Source: Anabaena lutea FACHB-196 (GTDB taxonomy: Bacteria > Cyanobacteriota > Cyanobacteriia > Cyanobacteriales > Nostocaceae). Taken from it: a DNA stretch of 64,000 nucleotides. A program made the position numbers and the translations under genes. Positions 8,183 to 18,222 of this stretch are shown one piece after another (position 1 is the first letter of the stretch; the number at the start of each line of letters is the position of its first letter). The notes under the pieces were generated by a model that saw nothing but the letters and a program-made list of their open reading frames with translations, ran no database searches and was not told where the DNA came from. The stretch lies in the NCBI RefSeq assembly GCF_014698305.1, contig NZ_JACJST010000015.1, positions 62,001 to 126,000 of the forward strand, given 5' to 3'.

Positions 8183-10588
8183 TTAATTGCCAGAATCTGG
8201 GGATTTTGTGGGATGGACTACAGAAAAACCTGAGCGGATTGGTTGGTTATTAGCTAATTCAACTTGAAAACTTATCCTATCACTCATCTGGTTACTTCTG
8301 GCTTCCAGAGTCCAACTACCAGGGCGTAAATGCCAAAATAAAGCATTAGCTGATTGTGTAGATAACTTCTTACCATTCAGCCACCACTCTATCGGTTGAT
8401 TAAATGCGCCGGCTAGTTTAAATTCTAATTTTTGCTGTCCTTCTGCACCGGGATTTACTAGAAATAAATCACCATCACGAGGAGATAAAATTCTGATTTG
8501 ATTAGCAGCAAAAGAGTTAAATTGTGGTTGTTTTGCTAACCATTCATCATACTCTGGAGGTAAATGGAAGTTTTGCTGATCTTCATAAGCAATTTTATCT
8601 TCAGGAGAGAAATATTCCTGTACCACTGAGTGACAATTAGGTGTAGGTTTTAACCCTGAAATAGCACAGATGGGTAATTGCACCATTGCTTCTGGATGTG
8701 GAAAATCTGCGGGTGATTGATGTTCGTGCAGGTGTAACATAATCCGGTTCCACAAAGGTGCAGCCCCAGTCACACCAGACACCTGACGCATTGGTTCACC
8801 GCTGAAATTGCCTACCCAAGTAGCGACAGTGTAATCTGTAGAAAAGCCCACAGTCCAAGTATCACGATAATTTGATGAAGTGCCAGTTTTCACAGCCGTA
8901 GGGAAGGGCAAATTTAACACCGAGTCTACACCAAAAGCAGTAGCACGGGCATAGCGATCGCTTAAAATATCGATAATTAATTGCCACGTTGGCTTTTTGC
9001 TTGGGGAAAGGGAAGTTGGGGTCTGAGGTTCCGTTAATATAGTTACTAATGGTGTACTTTCTCCCAAACGCGCCATAGTTAAATAAGCCCTGGCGAGTTC
9101 CCATAAACTCACTTCTCCACTACCCAAAGTCAACCCCAAACCGTAATATTCAACACTTTGATTTAGATGTGCAAACCCCAACTCATGCAACCGATTTAAA
9201 AAGGTTTGGACACCAACTTTTTCTAACACCTTTACCGCAGGTACATTTAAAGAATTTGCCAAAGCAACTCTTACCCGCACGGGGCCAAGAAAGCTGTTAG
9301 TATAATCTGTAGGGCTATATAATTTTGCCCCCGGAATCGCGTAATGAGAAGGGACATCCGCCAAAATAGAATTAGGTTTAATTGCACCTTTTTCTAAAGC
9401 TAATTCATACACAAACGGCTTGAGGGTAGAACCTGGTTGACGCAACGCCTGTACTCCATCATTTCTTCCTAATTTCACTTCATTAAAATAATCAGGCGAA
9501 CCGACATAAGCTAAAACCTCCCCAGAGTAGTTGTCAATTATCAACGCAGCTGCATCATGGACATTATTAGCAGCAAGTGTAGAAATAACCTGCTGTACCT
9601 GTGCTTCCACAAACTGCTGTAAAGGTCGATTTATCGTAGTCTGAATAGGAGAAGATTCCAGCCCCTCTCCTCGCTTACGGGTTAGGGGTGGGGTATTTTG
9701 TGCTAACCAAAACAAAAAATGTGGTGCAGCAATAATTCCGTTTTGACGAGATTGAAATACAACTTTTTCTGTATATATGCGTTTTGCTTCTAGATGAGAA
9801 ATATATCCCTCTTGTACCATGCGATTTAAAACATATTTCTGCCTTTTCTTTAATCTTTCCCAATGTGCATAAGGATTAAAATATGTAGGATTATTAGGAA
9901 TAGCCGCTAACAGTGAAGCTTGGGCTAAATTTAAATCACTTGCAGAAATAGAAAAATAAATCCGCGCTGCTGCTTCCACACCATAAATATTTCCCCCCAT
10001 TGGTAAACGATTAATATAAGCAGAGAGAATTTCATCTTTATTCATTCCCGCAGTTAACCGCCAAGATAGCCAAATTTCCTGTAACTTTCCCGAAATATTC
10101 CGAGGAGAATTATCTAACATCCGCGCCAATTGCATTGTAATTGTCGAAGCACCGGAAACAATTTTTTTCGCATGAATTGCTTCCTTAATAGCGCGAATAA
10201 TTGCCTTTATATCCAACGCCCCATGTTGATAAAAGCTACTATCTTCAGCCGCTAAAATAGCGTTGATAAATTGGGGGGAAATCTGAGTTAATGGGATAAT
10301 TGCTGTATGTTCTTGGTCACGGGTTAGTATGGTTCCCAATGGTAAACCATTACGATCTGTAAATTCCATTGCTAACTGCTTTTGGGCTATATCTACACTA
10401 TGAATAGGTGCAAGATAAGGCATTAAGCGCACTATCAAGCAGAAGATAATTACAGCTAAGATGATTTTAAGAGGTTTATATCTATTGGGATAACGGCAAT
10501 ATGATTTTATCTCACGCAGAGTCGCAGAGACACAGAGAGTGGGAGTTTTGAGGTTACGAGTTTTAAAGTTCATAATTTGAAACTTCAA
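8183..10588 (-). CDS. pbpC: Penicillin-binding protein 1C (bifunctional transglycosylase/transpeptidase)
   Basis: Class A PBP, 801 residues. One membrane anchor (about 44-60) is followed by a GT51 glycosyltransferase domain (ILAAEDSSFYQHGALDIKA; SGASTITMQLARML), a transpeptidase domain with SxxK at Ser387 (RQPGSTLKPF), SLN (ANSLNVPAVK) and KTG at Lys567 (KTGTSSNYRDTW), and a C-terminal BiPBP_C domain (LSPRDGDLFLVNPGAEG). It polymerises and crosslinks peptidoglycan in the periplasm. The divergently transcribed neighbour encodes an alpha-2-macroglobulin, its usual partner. Oddities: NTPPLTRKRGEGLE (about 298-311) looks repeat-derived, and residues about 13-30 are encoded by a dispersed cgcagag-type repeat, so the true start is uncertain. 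Confidence 0.93.
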   Translation of the reverse strand: MKFQIMNFKTRNLKTPTLCVSATLREIKSYCRYPNRYKPLKIILAVIIFCLIVRLMPYLAPIHSVDIAQKQLAMEFTDRNGLPLGTILTRDQEHTAIIPLTQISPQFINAILAAEDSSFYQHGALDIKAIIRAIKEAIHAKKIVSGASTITMQLARMLDNSPRNISGKLQEIWLSWRLTAGMNKDEILSAYINRLPMGGNIYGVEAAARIYFSISASDLNLAQASLLAAIPNNPTYFNPYAHWERLKKRQKYVLNRMVQEGYISHLEAKRIYTEKVVFQSRQNGIIAAPHFLFWLAQNTPPLTRKRGEGLESSPIQTTINRPLQQFVEAQVQQVISTLAANNVHDAAALIIDNYSGEVLAYVGSPDYFNEVKLGRNDGVQALRQPGSTLKPFVYELALEKGAIKPNSILADVPSHYAIPGAKLYSPTDYTNSFLGPVRVRVALANSLNVPAVKVLEKVGVQTFLNRLHELGFAHLNQSVEYYGLGLTLGSGEVSLWELARAYLTMARLGESTPLVTILTEPQTPTSLSPSKKPTWQLIIDILSDRYARATAFGVDSVLNLPFPTAVKTGTSSNYRDTWTVGFSTDYTVATWVGNFSGEPMRQVSGVTGAAPLWNRIMLHLHEHQSPADFPHPEAMVQLPICAISGLKPTPNCHSVVQEYFSPEDKIAYEDQQNFHLPPEYDEWLAKQPQFNSFAANQIRILSPRDGDLFLVNPGAEGQQKLEFKLAGAFNQPIEWWLNGKKLSTQSANALFWHLRPGSWTLEARSNQMSDRISFQVELANNQPIRSGFSVVHPTKSPDSGN

Positions 10589-10738
10589 TTTAGGTAAAAG
10601 AGATTCCGCAAAAAATCAATATTCCTGAAATGTTAAGAATTGTATGAATTGTTGGAAATAATCTCACTAGATTAGGTATCTATGTAAACAACGAAGGTGG
10701 GCATTGTCTATTATTGATATTTTTTAAATTTATTTAAT

Positions 10739-13700
10739 ATGATGTTGAGAAGATTTCTTAAATTCCTATTTGTCATCACTTTTATATTAGGCATAAGTGG
10801 CTGTAATTTTGTGGGTATCACTCCAGATAAAGAAAAGTTACCAACGGTTACATCTCTTGCACCGCCAAAGTTACCAGACTGGATAGAACAAATAAGTCCT
10901 TTAGGAGATGCAAAAACTCTGAGTCAAATTCGTATTCGGTTTAAAGAAGCTTTAATTCCCGTTGAAAGTCTTGATAGTTCAGAACAGCAGAATTTATTAA
11001 CTAAATTTGCTCTTTGGCCACCTTTACCTGGAAAATTTCGCTTTTTAACACCGCGTATGGTAGGTTTTCAAGCGGATAAAGCTTTACCCAAAGCCACGCG
11101 AGTTAAAGTTACTCTCAAAGCTGGGTTAGCAGATTTAAAAAATCATCGTTTAGATCAAGATTTAGCTTGGACTTTTAACACTGAACCCATTAATATCAGC
11201 AATTTACCAGGGGTTAACCCTGCTGAAAAAGCAGAAATTGAACCAATTGATTTACAGCCTAAGTTGCAATTTACATCCAATATTGAACTAGATTTAGATT
11301 CTGTACAACAGCATTTACAGCTAATTCGTCAAGGCAAAAATCAAGGTTTAGGTTTTCAGGTGGAATTAGCAAAATCAGCAGAACCGGAAATTTTAGATCC
11401 TTTCCAAAAGTTTGATGCTTCTGCACGAAATTGGATTTATAATATCACCCCTAGAAGAGAACTTAAAAGATCTAATAATTACAGGTTAGTATTTTCTCCA
11501 GGTATACTTCCAGCTTATGGAAATCTTCCCAGTGAGAAAGAGTTTGTTAGTAAGTTAGCGACTTATTCTGCTTTAGCATTTCAGGGAATTAAATCTTATG
11601 GACAACCTGACTCAGCCGGAACTTATGGTAGATTTATTAAAGGTAGTCCCCAGCTAGAATTTAATAACGTCTTATTACCAGATTCGGTCAAAGAGAATAT
11701 TAAAATTAATCCGTCACCTAAAGACATTGATAGAGTTCTGCAAATCTATGATCAAGATAGAATTGTTAGTATTAATCCTTATGCTTTAGAACCAGCTACA
11801 ACTTATACGATTAATATTGGCAGAAATCTGAAAGATAAATTTGGGCAAACATTGGGTAAACCTCTCACAATAAAATATAACACTGGTGACTTAGCTGGCA
11901 ATATTTCAGTTCCCTCTGATTTAAATATCTTCCCCACAGATAAAGATTTACAATTAAATATTGATACTATCAATTTACCAGAAGCAAAATACAAAGCAGA
12001 TTATCGAATAATTAAACCAACGGACTTAGTTTATACAAATAATGCTGATGATTTATTGCCAACACCATCCAAGTGGCAGAGTTTCAAAATAGCAGTTAAG
12101 AAAAATCAGTCAGTGACTGTGAATGTTCCCCTTAAAGAAAAATTAGGTGCTAATAAGGGAATGTTAGCTTATGGAGTGCAAGCACGAACTAATAAATATC
12201 AAGAAAATACTCAGCAATTGTGGAGAGAACCGACGACTTATGGAATGGTGCAATTAACTAATTTAGGTGTATTTAGTCAATGGTTTCCAGAATCGGGTTT
12301 AATTCGAGTTCATCATCTTAGTGATGGTTCACCAGTCAAAGCTGCAAATATTGAAATCTATCAATCAAAATTAAATGAAAAATCTCGCCCTCAACCTGTA
12401 CCTTGTGCAAATGGGAAAACTGATGAAAATGGAATTTTTAAAGTTGGCAATGATCAATTACAAAAATGTTATGATAATCAGGAAAAATTACCGAAATTTC
12501 TAGTAATTGCTAGTGAAAATCAAGATTGGGCTTTTACCAGAACTCAGGAATATAGCGGTGCTTATGGTTACGGTATTGATACGGGTTGGGAAGATGGAAA
12601 ACCGATATCACGAGGGGTAATATTTTCAGATAGAAAGTTATATCAACCAGGAGAAAAAGCTTGGTTTACTGGTTTTGCGTATTTTTTAGAAAATGGGGCA
12701 ATTCAGGAAGATATAAACGCAACTTATACAATAACTTTAGTCAATCCCAACGGAGAAAATACTGATTTAGGTACGCAAACTACAAATAAATTCGGGACAT
12801 TTTCTCTAGAGATACCAATTCAAAAAAACTTACCTTTAGGCTATTATACTATTCAAGCTAAAGGTAAAAATAAGCGAGAAATATCTGGTGAATTTCGAGT
12901 TGCTGAGTTTAAACCACCGAATTTCAAAGTTGATTTAAAGCTAAATAAAGAATTTGTACTCATTGGTAATAAAGTTGATGCAGATGTAGCTAGTAATTAT
13001 TTATTTGGTTCACCAGTCGAAGGAGGAGAAGCCAAGTATTTTATTACTCGTCAGCAGACGAATTTTATTCCTAAAGGTTGGGAGGAATTTAGTTTTGGTA
13101 GACAATGGTTTTGGCCTGAAGAAAGTCCGAATCTCTCTAGCGATGTTTTACAAACTACTACTCAGCTTGATGCTAATGGTAAAAATAGTCAAACAGTAAC
13201 GGTAGCGTCAGATTTACCCTATCCCATGACTTACCGGGTAGATGTACAAGTGGCAGATGTTTCTAATTTATCGGTTGCTAATTCTCAAACTTTTACCGCT
13301 TTACCTAGTAATAGACTTATTGGATTAAAAAGCAATTTTGTAGCTGATGCTGGTAAAGATGTTCCTATAGAAATTATTGTGACTGACGCGACAGGAAAAC
13401 CATTAGAAAATCAACAGGTGCGTCTGGAATTACAACAGATGAAATATAACAGCGTCACCCAAGTAGTTGAAGGTAGCAAAACTCCCAAAAATCAAGTTGA
13501 ATATCAAACAGTTTCTAAAATTGAATTTACATCTTCTAATATTCCCCAAACAGTAAATTTAAAACCAACCGCATCAGGTTCATATCGCATTCGGGCTAAT
13601 TTTAGTGATACTAACAATGACAATACAGCCACAGATTTACAAATTTGGGTAACAGGAGAAAATCAAGTATTTTGGGGTGAAGAAGAAAAAAATAAATTGT

Positions 13701-16450
13701 CAGTTAAATTAAATAAAAAAGAATTTAAAGTTGGTGAGACGGCTACCGCTTTGATTCAATCTCCTTACCCAGAAGGGGAATTATATTTTGCTGTAATTAA
13801 AGATAAACCTCTCTATCAGCAAGTAACCAAAGTTAAAGGAAGTGCGCCACAAATTCAGTTTATAGTTACGCCAGAAATGTTACCCAATGCATCTGTAGAA
13901 GCGGTGTTAGTCAGACAAGGTAAACCACTGAATCAAGTAGAAACAGGAAGTTTAGAAAATTTGGCGCGGATTGGTTTTGCACCGTTTAAAGTTAATTTGG
14001 CAGATAAATATTTAAAAATGCAAATTAACCCAGTTGAAAAATCCTTAGAACCGGGAAAAGAAGAAACCCTAGAACTGGAATTAACAGATATTCAAGAAAA
14101 GCCAACCCCAGGACAATTTACTGTCATGGTTGTTAATGAAGCGGTGTTACAACTTGCTGGTTATCGTCCTCCAAATTTGGTAGATACTGTTTATGCAGAA
14201 CAGCCGATTTCTACCCGTTTTAGTGATAACCGTCCTGATGTGAGATTAACACAATTAGCTGCAATGTTACCGAAAGGTTGGGGTTATGGAGGTGGTTTAT
14301 CCAGTGCTTTAGCAAATACTCGCATTCGCAAAGATTTTCAAGCTTTAGCTTATTACAATGGTTCAGTAATTACTGATGAAAAAGGTAAAGCGAAAATCAC
14401 TTTTAAATTACCAGATGATTTAACAACATGGCGGGTTATGGTTATTGCTGTGGACGGAAATCTGCGTTTTGGGAATGGTGAAGCGACATTTATCACCACA
14501 AAGCCATTATTAACTAATGCTATCTTGCCACAATTTGCCCGGTCAGGCGATCGCATTCTTGCAGGTTTATCCGTCACCAACACCACCACAAACACTGGAA
14601 ACCTCAACATTCGCGGTGAACTTAGCGGTTCTCTCAAGTTCGCAGAAAATAACCCCACAACGACAACTCTACAAACACCAGTTGAGTCAGGAACCCAAGG
14701 TTATCGTTTCCCAATGGTGGCTGGTAATGTTGGTGAAGGTATGGTTACATTTACAACAGGGTTAAATAATACCGCCGATGCTTTTACAGTTCCTCTGGAA
14801 ATTAAACCCTTAGAAATTACAGAACAAGTTGTAGAAACTGGTGTAAGTGAAAAACAAGTAAAAATTCCCCTGAATGTTGATAATAATACTTTCCCGCAAA
14901 CAGGAGGTTTAGATATTCAATTAGCCAGTACTTTAATTCCTGAAATTAAAGCCCCAGTAAAACAAGTTTTAGATGATCATAATTTACCATTTGCAGAACC
15001 AGCCGCAAGTCAATTATTAATTGCTGCAAATCTGCAAACTCTTACCCAACAATATAACCAAACATTTGCAGAATTTAATCCCCAACAACAAGCAAATCAA
15101 GCAATTGAACAATTACAAAAACTGCAAATAGCAGATGGTGGTTTTGTCGCTTTTCCAGGACAAGAAAAATCAGATCCTTGGGTTTCGGCTTACGCCGCCG
15201 AATCACTAATCAAAGCTAATCAAGTTTATCCTGGTTTAGTCGATTCTAAAATTTTATCTCGCCTGAAAACTTATTTACAAAATGTTCTTACTAACCCCGG
15301 AAAATACGATTTTTGTAAACAAAAACTCTGTAAATCTCAACTGCAACTTAATGCTTTAATTGCCCTATCACAATTAGGTGATAAACGCAATAGTTTTTTG
15401 TTAGATATTTATCAACAACGTGAAGCTTTTGATGTAGTCACCCAAATTAAATTAGCACGATATTTATCTCAATTTTCTGAATGGCAAAATGAAGCGCAAA
15501 TCATGCGAATTCAGTTACAAAAGAATATCTATGAAACTGGACGTACCGCAGTTGTGAATTTACCCCGTAGTTGGGGATGGATGAATTCACAAACCACAAC
15601 ACAAGCCCAAGCTTTAAGACTATTTATTAACCAAAAAGCTAATGCCGAAATCCTTGATAAATTACTTCAAAGTTTGCTGAATCTCCGTAGAAATGGCACA
15701 TGGCAAACAAGTTATAATAACGCCCAAGCCTTAACAGCTTTAGTCGAGTATAGTCAACTCCAACCCACACCACCTAATTTTGTAGCTACGGTAAAATTAG
15801 CAGGTAAAAAATTAGGAGAAAATCGTTTTAATGGCTACCAAAATCCTAGCTTTCAGGTAAATGTCCCCATGAATAAATTACCTCTTGGTCGTCATGATTT
15901 AGTTTTGCAAAAATCTGGTCAAGGTAATTTACATTATTTAGTCGCTTACAATTATCGCTTGCCAGGAAATCAACCAGGAAGATTTAATGGTTTACGGATA
16001 ACACGAGAAATTAGTAAAGTTAATTCCGAGAAAGTTATCCAAAAAACGGGAATGTATGCTTTTGATAAACCAGTAACTTTACAACCAGGACAAGTTTTTG
16101 ATATTGGTTTAGAAATAATTACAGATCATCCTGTAGATCATGTAGTGATTAAAGATCCCTTACCTGCGGGTTTTGAAGCTGTAGATGATAGTTTTCAAAC
16201 TGCGACACCGGCATTACAAGCCAAAGCCGATAATTGGCAATTAGGATATAAAACAATCTATAAAGATCGAATTATTTCCTATGCAGATCATCTCGAACCA
16301 GGAGTTTACAGTTTACATTATTTAGTCCGTTCTGTGACTCCTGGTACATTCCTTTGGCCTGGTTCGCAGGTGTATTTACAATATGCACCAGAGGAATTTG
16401 GACGCACTGCGGATATAAAATTGAACATAATAGATGAGGTAATCAAATGA
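10739..16450 (+). CDS. Alpha-2-macroglobulin family lipoprotein
   Basis: At 1903 residues this is the size of bacterial alpha-2-macroglobulins (YfhM/YfaS type). A lipoprotein signal (LGISGC, Cys22) predicts membrane anchoring outside the cytoplasm. Visible pieces include MG2-type domains (YQPGEKAWFTGFAYFLENG), the central A2M segment (LPDDLTTWRVMVIAVDG), the alpha/alpha-toroid thioester-type domain (DGGFVAFPGQEKSDPWVSAY) and a C-terminal receptor-like domain. The thioester motif CxEQ is absent: the equivalent place reads LPFAEPAAS near Ala1419. Family role is protease trapping and envelope protection together with PBP1C, whose gene is divergent across 150 bp. The 3' end overlaps the next gene by 4 bp (ATGA). 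Confidence 0.93.
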   Translation: MMLRRFLKFLFVITFILGISGCNFVGITPDKEKLPTVTSLAPPKLPDWIEQISPLGDAKTLSQIRIRFKEALIPVESLDSSEQQNLLTKFALWPPLPGKFRFLTPRMVGFQADKALPKATRVKVTLKAGLADLKNHRLDQDLAWTFNTEPINISNLPGVNPAEKAEIEPIDLQPKLQFTSNIELDLDSVQQHLQLIRQGKNQGLGFQVELAKSAEPEILDPFQKFDASARNWIYNITPRRELKRSNNYRLVFSPGILPAYGNLPSEKEFVSKLATYSALAFQGIKSYGQPDSAGTYGRFIKGSPQLEFNNVLLPDSVKENIKINPSPKDIDRVLQIYDQDRIVSINPYALEPATTYTINIGRNLKDKFGQTLGKPLTIKYNTGDLAGNISVPSDLNIFPTDKDLQLNIDTINLPEAKYKADYRIIKPTDLVYTNNADDLLPTPSKWQSFKIAVKKNQSVTVNVPLKEKLGANKGMLAYGVQARTNKYQENTQQLWREPTTYGMVQLTNLGVFSQWFPESGLIRVHHLSDGSPVKAANIEIYQSKLNEKSRPQPVPCANGKTDENGIFKVGNDQLQKCYDNQEKLPKFLVIASENQDWAFTRTQEYSGAYGYGIDTGWEDGKPISRGVIFSDRKLYQPGEKAWFTGFAYFLENGAIQEDINATYTITLVNPNGENTDLGTQTTNKFGTFSLEIPIQKNLPLGYYTIQAKGKNKREISGEFRVAEFKPPNFKVDLKLNKEFVLIGNKVDADVASNYLFGSPVEGGEAKYFITRQQTNFIPKGWEEFSFGRQWFWPEESPNLSSDVLQTTTQLDANGKNSQTVTVASDLPYPMTYRVDVQVADVSNLSVANSQTFTALPSNRLIGLKSNFVADAGKDVPIEIIVTDATGKPLENQQVRLELQQMKYNSVTQVVEGSKTPKNQVEYQTVSKIEFTSSNIPQTVNLKPTASGSYRIRANFSDTNNDNTATDLQIWVTGENQVFWGEEEKNKLSVKLNKKEFKVGETATALIQSPYPEGELYFAVIKDKPLYQQVTKVKGSAPQIQFIVTPEMLPNASVEAVLVRQGKPLNQVETGSLENLARIGFAPFKVNLADKYLKMQINPVEKSLEPGKEETLELELTDIQEKPTPGQFTVMVVNEAVLQLAGYRPPNLVDTVYAEQPISTRFSDNRPDVRLTQLAAMLPKGWGYGGGLSSALANTRIRKDFQALAYYNGSVITDEKGKAKITFKLPDDLTTWRVMVIAVDGNLRFGNGEATFITTKPLLTNAILPQFARSGDRILAGLSVTNTTTNTGNLNIRGELSGSLKFAENNPTTTTLQTPVESGTQGYRFPMVAGNVGEGMVTFTTGLNNTADAFTVPLEIKPLEITEQVVETGVSEKQVKIPLNVDNNTFPQTGGLDIQLASTLIPEIKAPVKQVLDDHNLPFAEPAASQLLIAANLQTLTQQYNQTFAEFNPQQQANQAIEQLQKLQIADGGFVAFPGQEKSDPWVSAYAAESLIKANQVYPGLVDSKILSRLKTYLQNVLTNPGKYDFCKQKLCKSQLQLNALIALSQLGDKRNSFLLDIYQQREAFDVVTQIKLARYLSQFSEWQNEAQIMRIQLQKNIYETGRTAVVNLPRSWGWMNSQTTTQAQALRLFINQKANAEILDKLLQSLLNLRRNGTWQTSYNNAQALTALVEYSQLQPTPPNFVATVKLAGKKLGENRFNGYQNPSFQVNVPMNKLPLGRHDLVLQKSGQGNLHYLVAYNYRLPGNQPGRFNGLRITREISKVNSEKVIQKTGMYAFDKPVTLQPGQVFDIGLEIITDHPVDHVVIKDPLPAGFEAVDDSFQTATPALQAKADNWQLGYKTIYKDRIISYADHLEPGVYSLHYLVRSVTPGTFLWPGSQVYLQYAPEEFGRTADIKLNIIDEVIK

Positions 16451-17337
16451 AATCTAGTAACACTGAATTATTAGCCAAACTTACAGAAATGGCAAGAGAC
16501 TTAGAGTTTCCTGTGAGTTGTTCATCTCACCCTATTCACCCTTTTATTTGGGAAATAGAAGCGCAAGGAGAATTAAGTATAGAAAATTTACTTAAAACTG
16601 AAACTCCAAATTTCTTGGGTTACAGCGAAGGTGGGCAAATCATGAGAACTGGAGATTTAGAAGAGTATTGGCAGTTTGTTATCTCACAAGCTGAAAATCG
16701 TAGTCCAGAAACATTGCCAAATTATCAAACATTAATTGATTTACTACAATCTCATCTTACCAATATAGAATTACTGAAAATTCGGACATTACATGACCCA
16801 AAAGATAGCTTTCATCTTATTGTGGGAATGACCACATCCGGGGAATGGATAGGAATTTCTCCGAATATTCCTACAGATGCTGAAGACTGCGACCAAATGG
16901 GGATATATAATACAGAACAAATATTTTTAACTGCATATCAACCACAAACCGAAATTACAATTAATTTACTCAATAGATTACAACCAATTTTACAAGATTT
17001 AGAATTTTACGAACCAGAAATTTTTGGTTTTTATACAGATAAAGGTTGGACGGTGAGAGTAGGTGCAACCAGAGAAGTGATGATTCATAGTTTATTAGAA
17101 GCAGTTGGTTTTGCAAGAACTTTTCCTGTGTGTAAACTTTTCCATGAAGAGGAATATGATGAAGAAGAACTGGAAGACGCTAAAGTTTATCTAGTTTTAG
17201 ATGAATTTTTGGCAGAAAATATTACCAATTTACGTACTTATATGTTTGGTATGACGGTTTCCTATGTTTTTTATATAATTGGTCAAACTCCCTCTGGTGA
17301 CTGGGCTGGTGTAACTTCATTAGCAGCTTGGGCTTAA
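16447..17337 (+). CDS. Double NuiA-like (nuclease A inhibitor family) protein
   Basis: The 296-residue protein contains two copies of a fold resembling NuiA, the inhibitor of Anabaena nuclease NucA. The first copy (about 4-140) has ELLAKLTEMARDLEFP, PFIWEIEAQGELSIENLL and HLTNIELLK...GMTTSGEWIGIS; the second (about 150-296) is more divergent but ends NITNLRTYMFG...GQTPSGDWAGVTS, the repeat of the same ending. No signal peptide is seen, suggesting a cytoplasmic location. Its ATG overlaps the alpha-2-macroglobulin stop, implying translational coupling. Whether it inhibits a nuclease is unknown; the C-terminal residue differs from the threonine I recall for NuiA. Confidence 0.75.
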   Translation: MKSSNTELLAKLTEMARDLEFPVSCSSHPIHPFIWEIEAQGELSIENLLKTETPNFLGYSEGGQIMRTGDLEEYWQFVISQAENRSPETLPNYQTLIDLLQSHLTNIELLKIRTLHDPKDSFHLIVGMTTSGEWIGISPNIPTDAEDCDQMGIYNTEQIFLTAYQPQTEITINLLNRLQPILQDLEFYEPEIFGFYTDKGWTVRVGATREVMIHSLLEAVGFARTFPVCKLFHEEEYDEEELEDAKVYLVLDEFLAENITNLRTYMFGMTVSYVFYIIGQTPSGDWAGVTSLAAWA

Positions 17338-17502
17338 TTATAAACTTACATAGTAGGGCATAGTAGGGAATAGGGAATAACATAGGACTTACGCACTATA
17401 CAAATTAGACATCATTTATATCAACCAAAATTATTTATTTCCGGCATATTAGTAGGGTGGGCAATGCCCACCTGATTGTGAAGATGCAAGATGTGAGATT
17501 AC

Positions 17503-18222
17503 CTACTGGACAATCTGATTCCGACAGTATTCTTGAGTAGGTGTCACAGAAACAACTTCCACCTCTACAGGTTGTTCTGGCATTGGGTTAATAATAAACT
17601 CACTCGCACCTGCATGAGGTTTTTGCTGATTTCCCCAATCGTATGTATAGCCTAAACCTGACCAAGGATAATATTCTTTGTTGGCATTCGTGTAAGAATT
17701 AGTGTATATTGCCTTGACTACAGGACTGCTATCAGGAATAGGTAAAGGCAAAAGATTACAACTAGAATCGTTAATTTCTGAATCAATACATGGTCTGCTT
17801 AAATCTTCCGCTTTTACCCACATTTCTACAAAATGGGATTTAGTGGAATATTTATTTAAAATCAAACCTAAATACTGTTGTAGCCTCAATGAAAGTTCAA
17901 TATTATCAGGAATATTGCTATCAACGCCTTGATATTGCTGACAAAATTGTTTAACTTGTGGGACTGCTGTAAACCAAGTTTGATAGGGTAGCAGTTTTTT
18001 TGAACCCACTGGCCAATCTACACTGGGATTATTCACATATTTCCAAGTTGACATTAAATATTCAATTTTTCCATTATTTTCTCTCCATTTAACTTGGGGA
18101 TTATTGGGAGATAATGCCCACAAATCATTAACTACTTCATCCTCTACTGCTTGTTTGGCATCTGCGATACTTTCTGCCAATGTTTTTGTCAAAATGTTAT
18201 AAGTTTCTGGTTGATATTGCAT
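17503..18222 (-). CDS. Conserved hypothetical protein
   Basis: The 239-residue protein has no signal peptide or membrane segment. Recognisable stretches are VEMWVKAEDLSRPC in the middle, the aromatic YPWSGLGYTYDWGNQQKPH motif, GASEFIIN and a final VVSVTPTQEYC. I recall this motif set (WVK-x-EDL-x-RPC ... YPWTRLGYTYDWG ... SVTPTxEYC) from bacterial hypothetical proteins but know no function. It is convergent with the double-NuiA gene and has no same-strand partner nearby. Confidence 0.75.
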   Translation of the reverse strand: MQYQPETYNILTKTLAESIADAKQAVEDEVVNDLWALSPNNPQVKWRENNGKIEYLMSTWKYVNNPSVDWPVGSKKLLPYQTWFTAVPQVKQFCQQYQGVDSNIPDNIELSLRLQQYLGLILNKYSTKSHFVEMWVKAEDLSRPCIDSEINDSSCNLLPLPIPDSSPVVKAIYTNSYTNANKEYYPWSGLGYTYDWGNQQKPHAGASEFIINPMPEQPVEVEVVSVTPTQEYCRNQIVQ

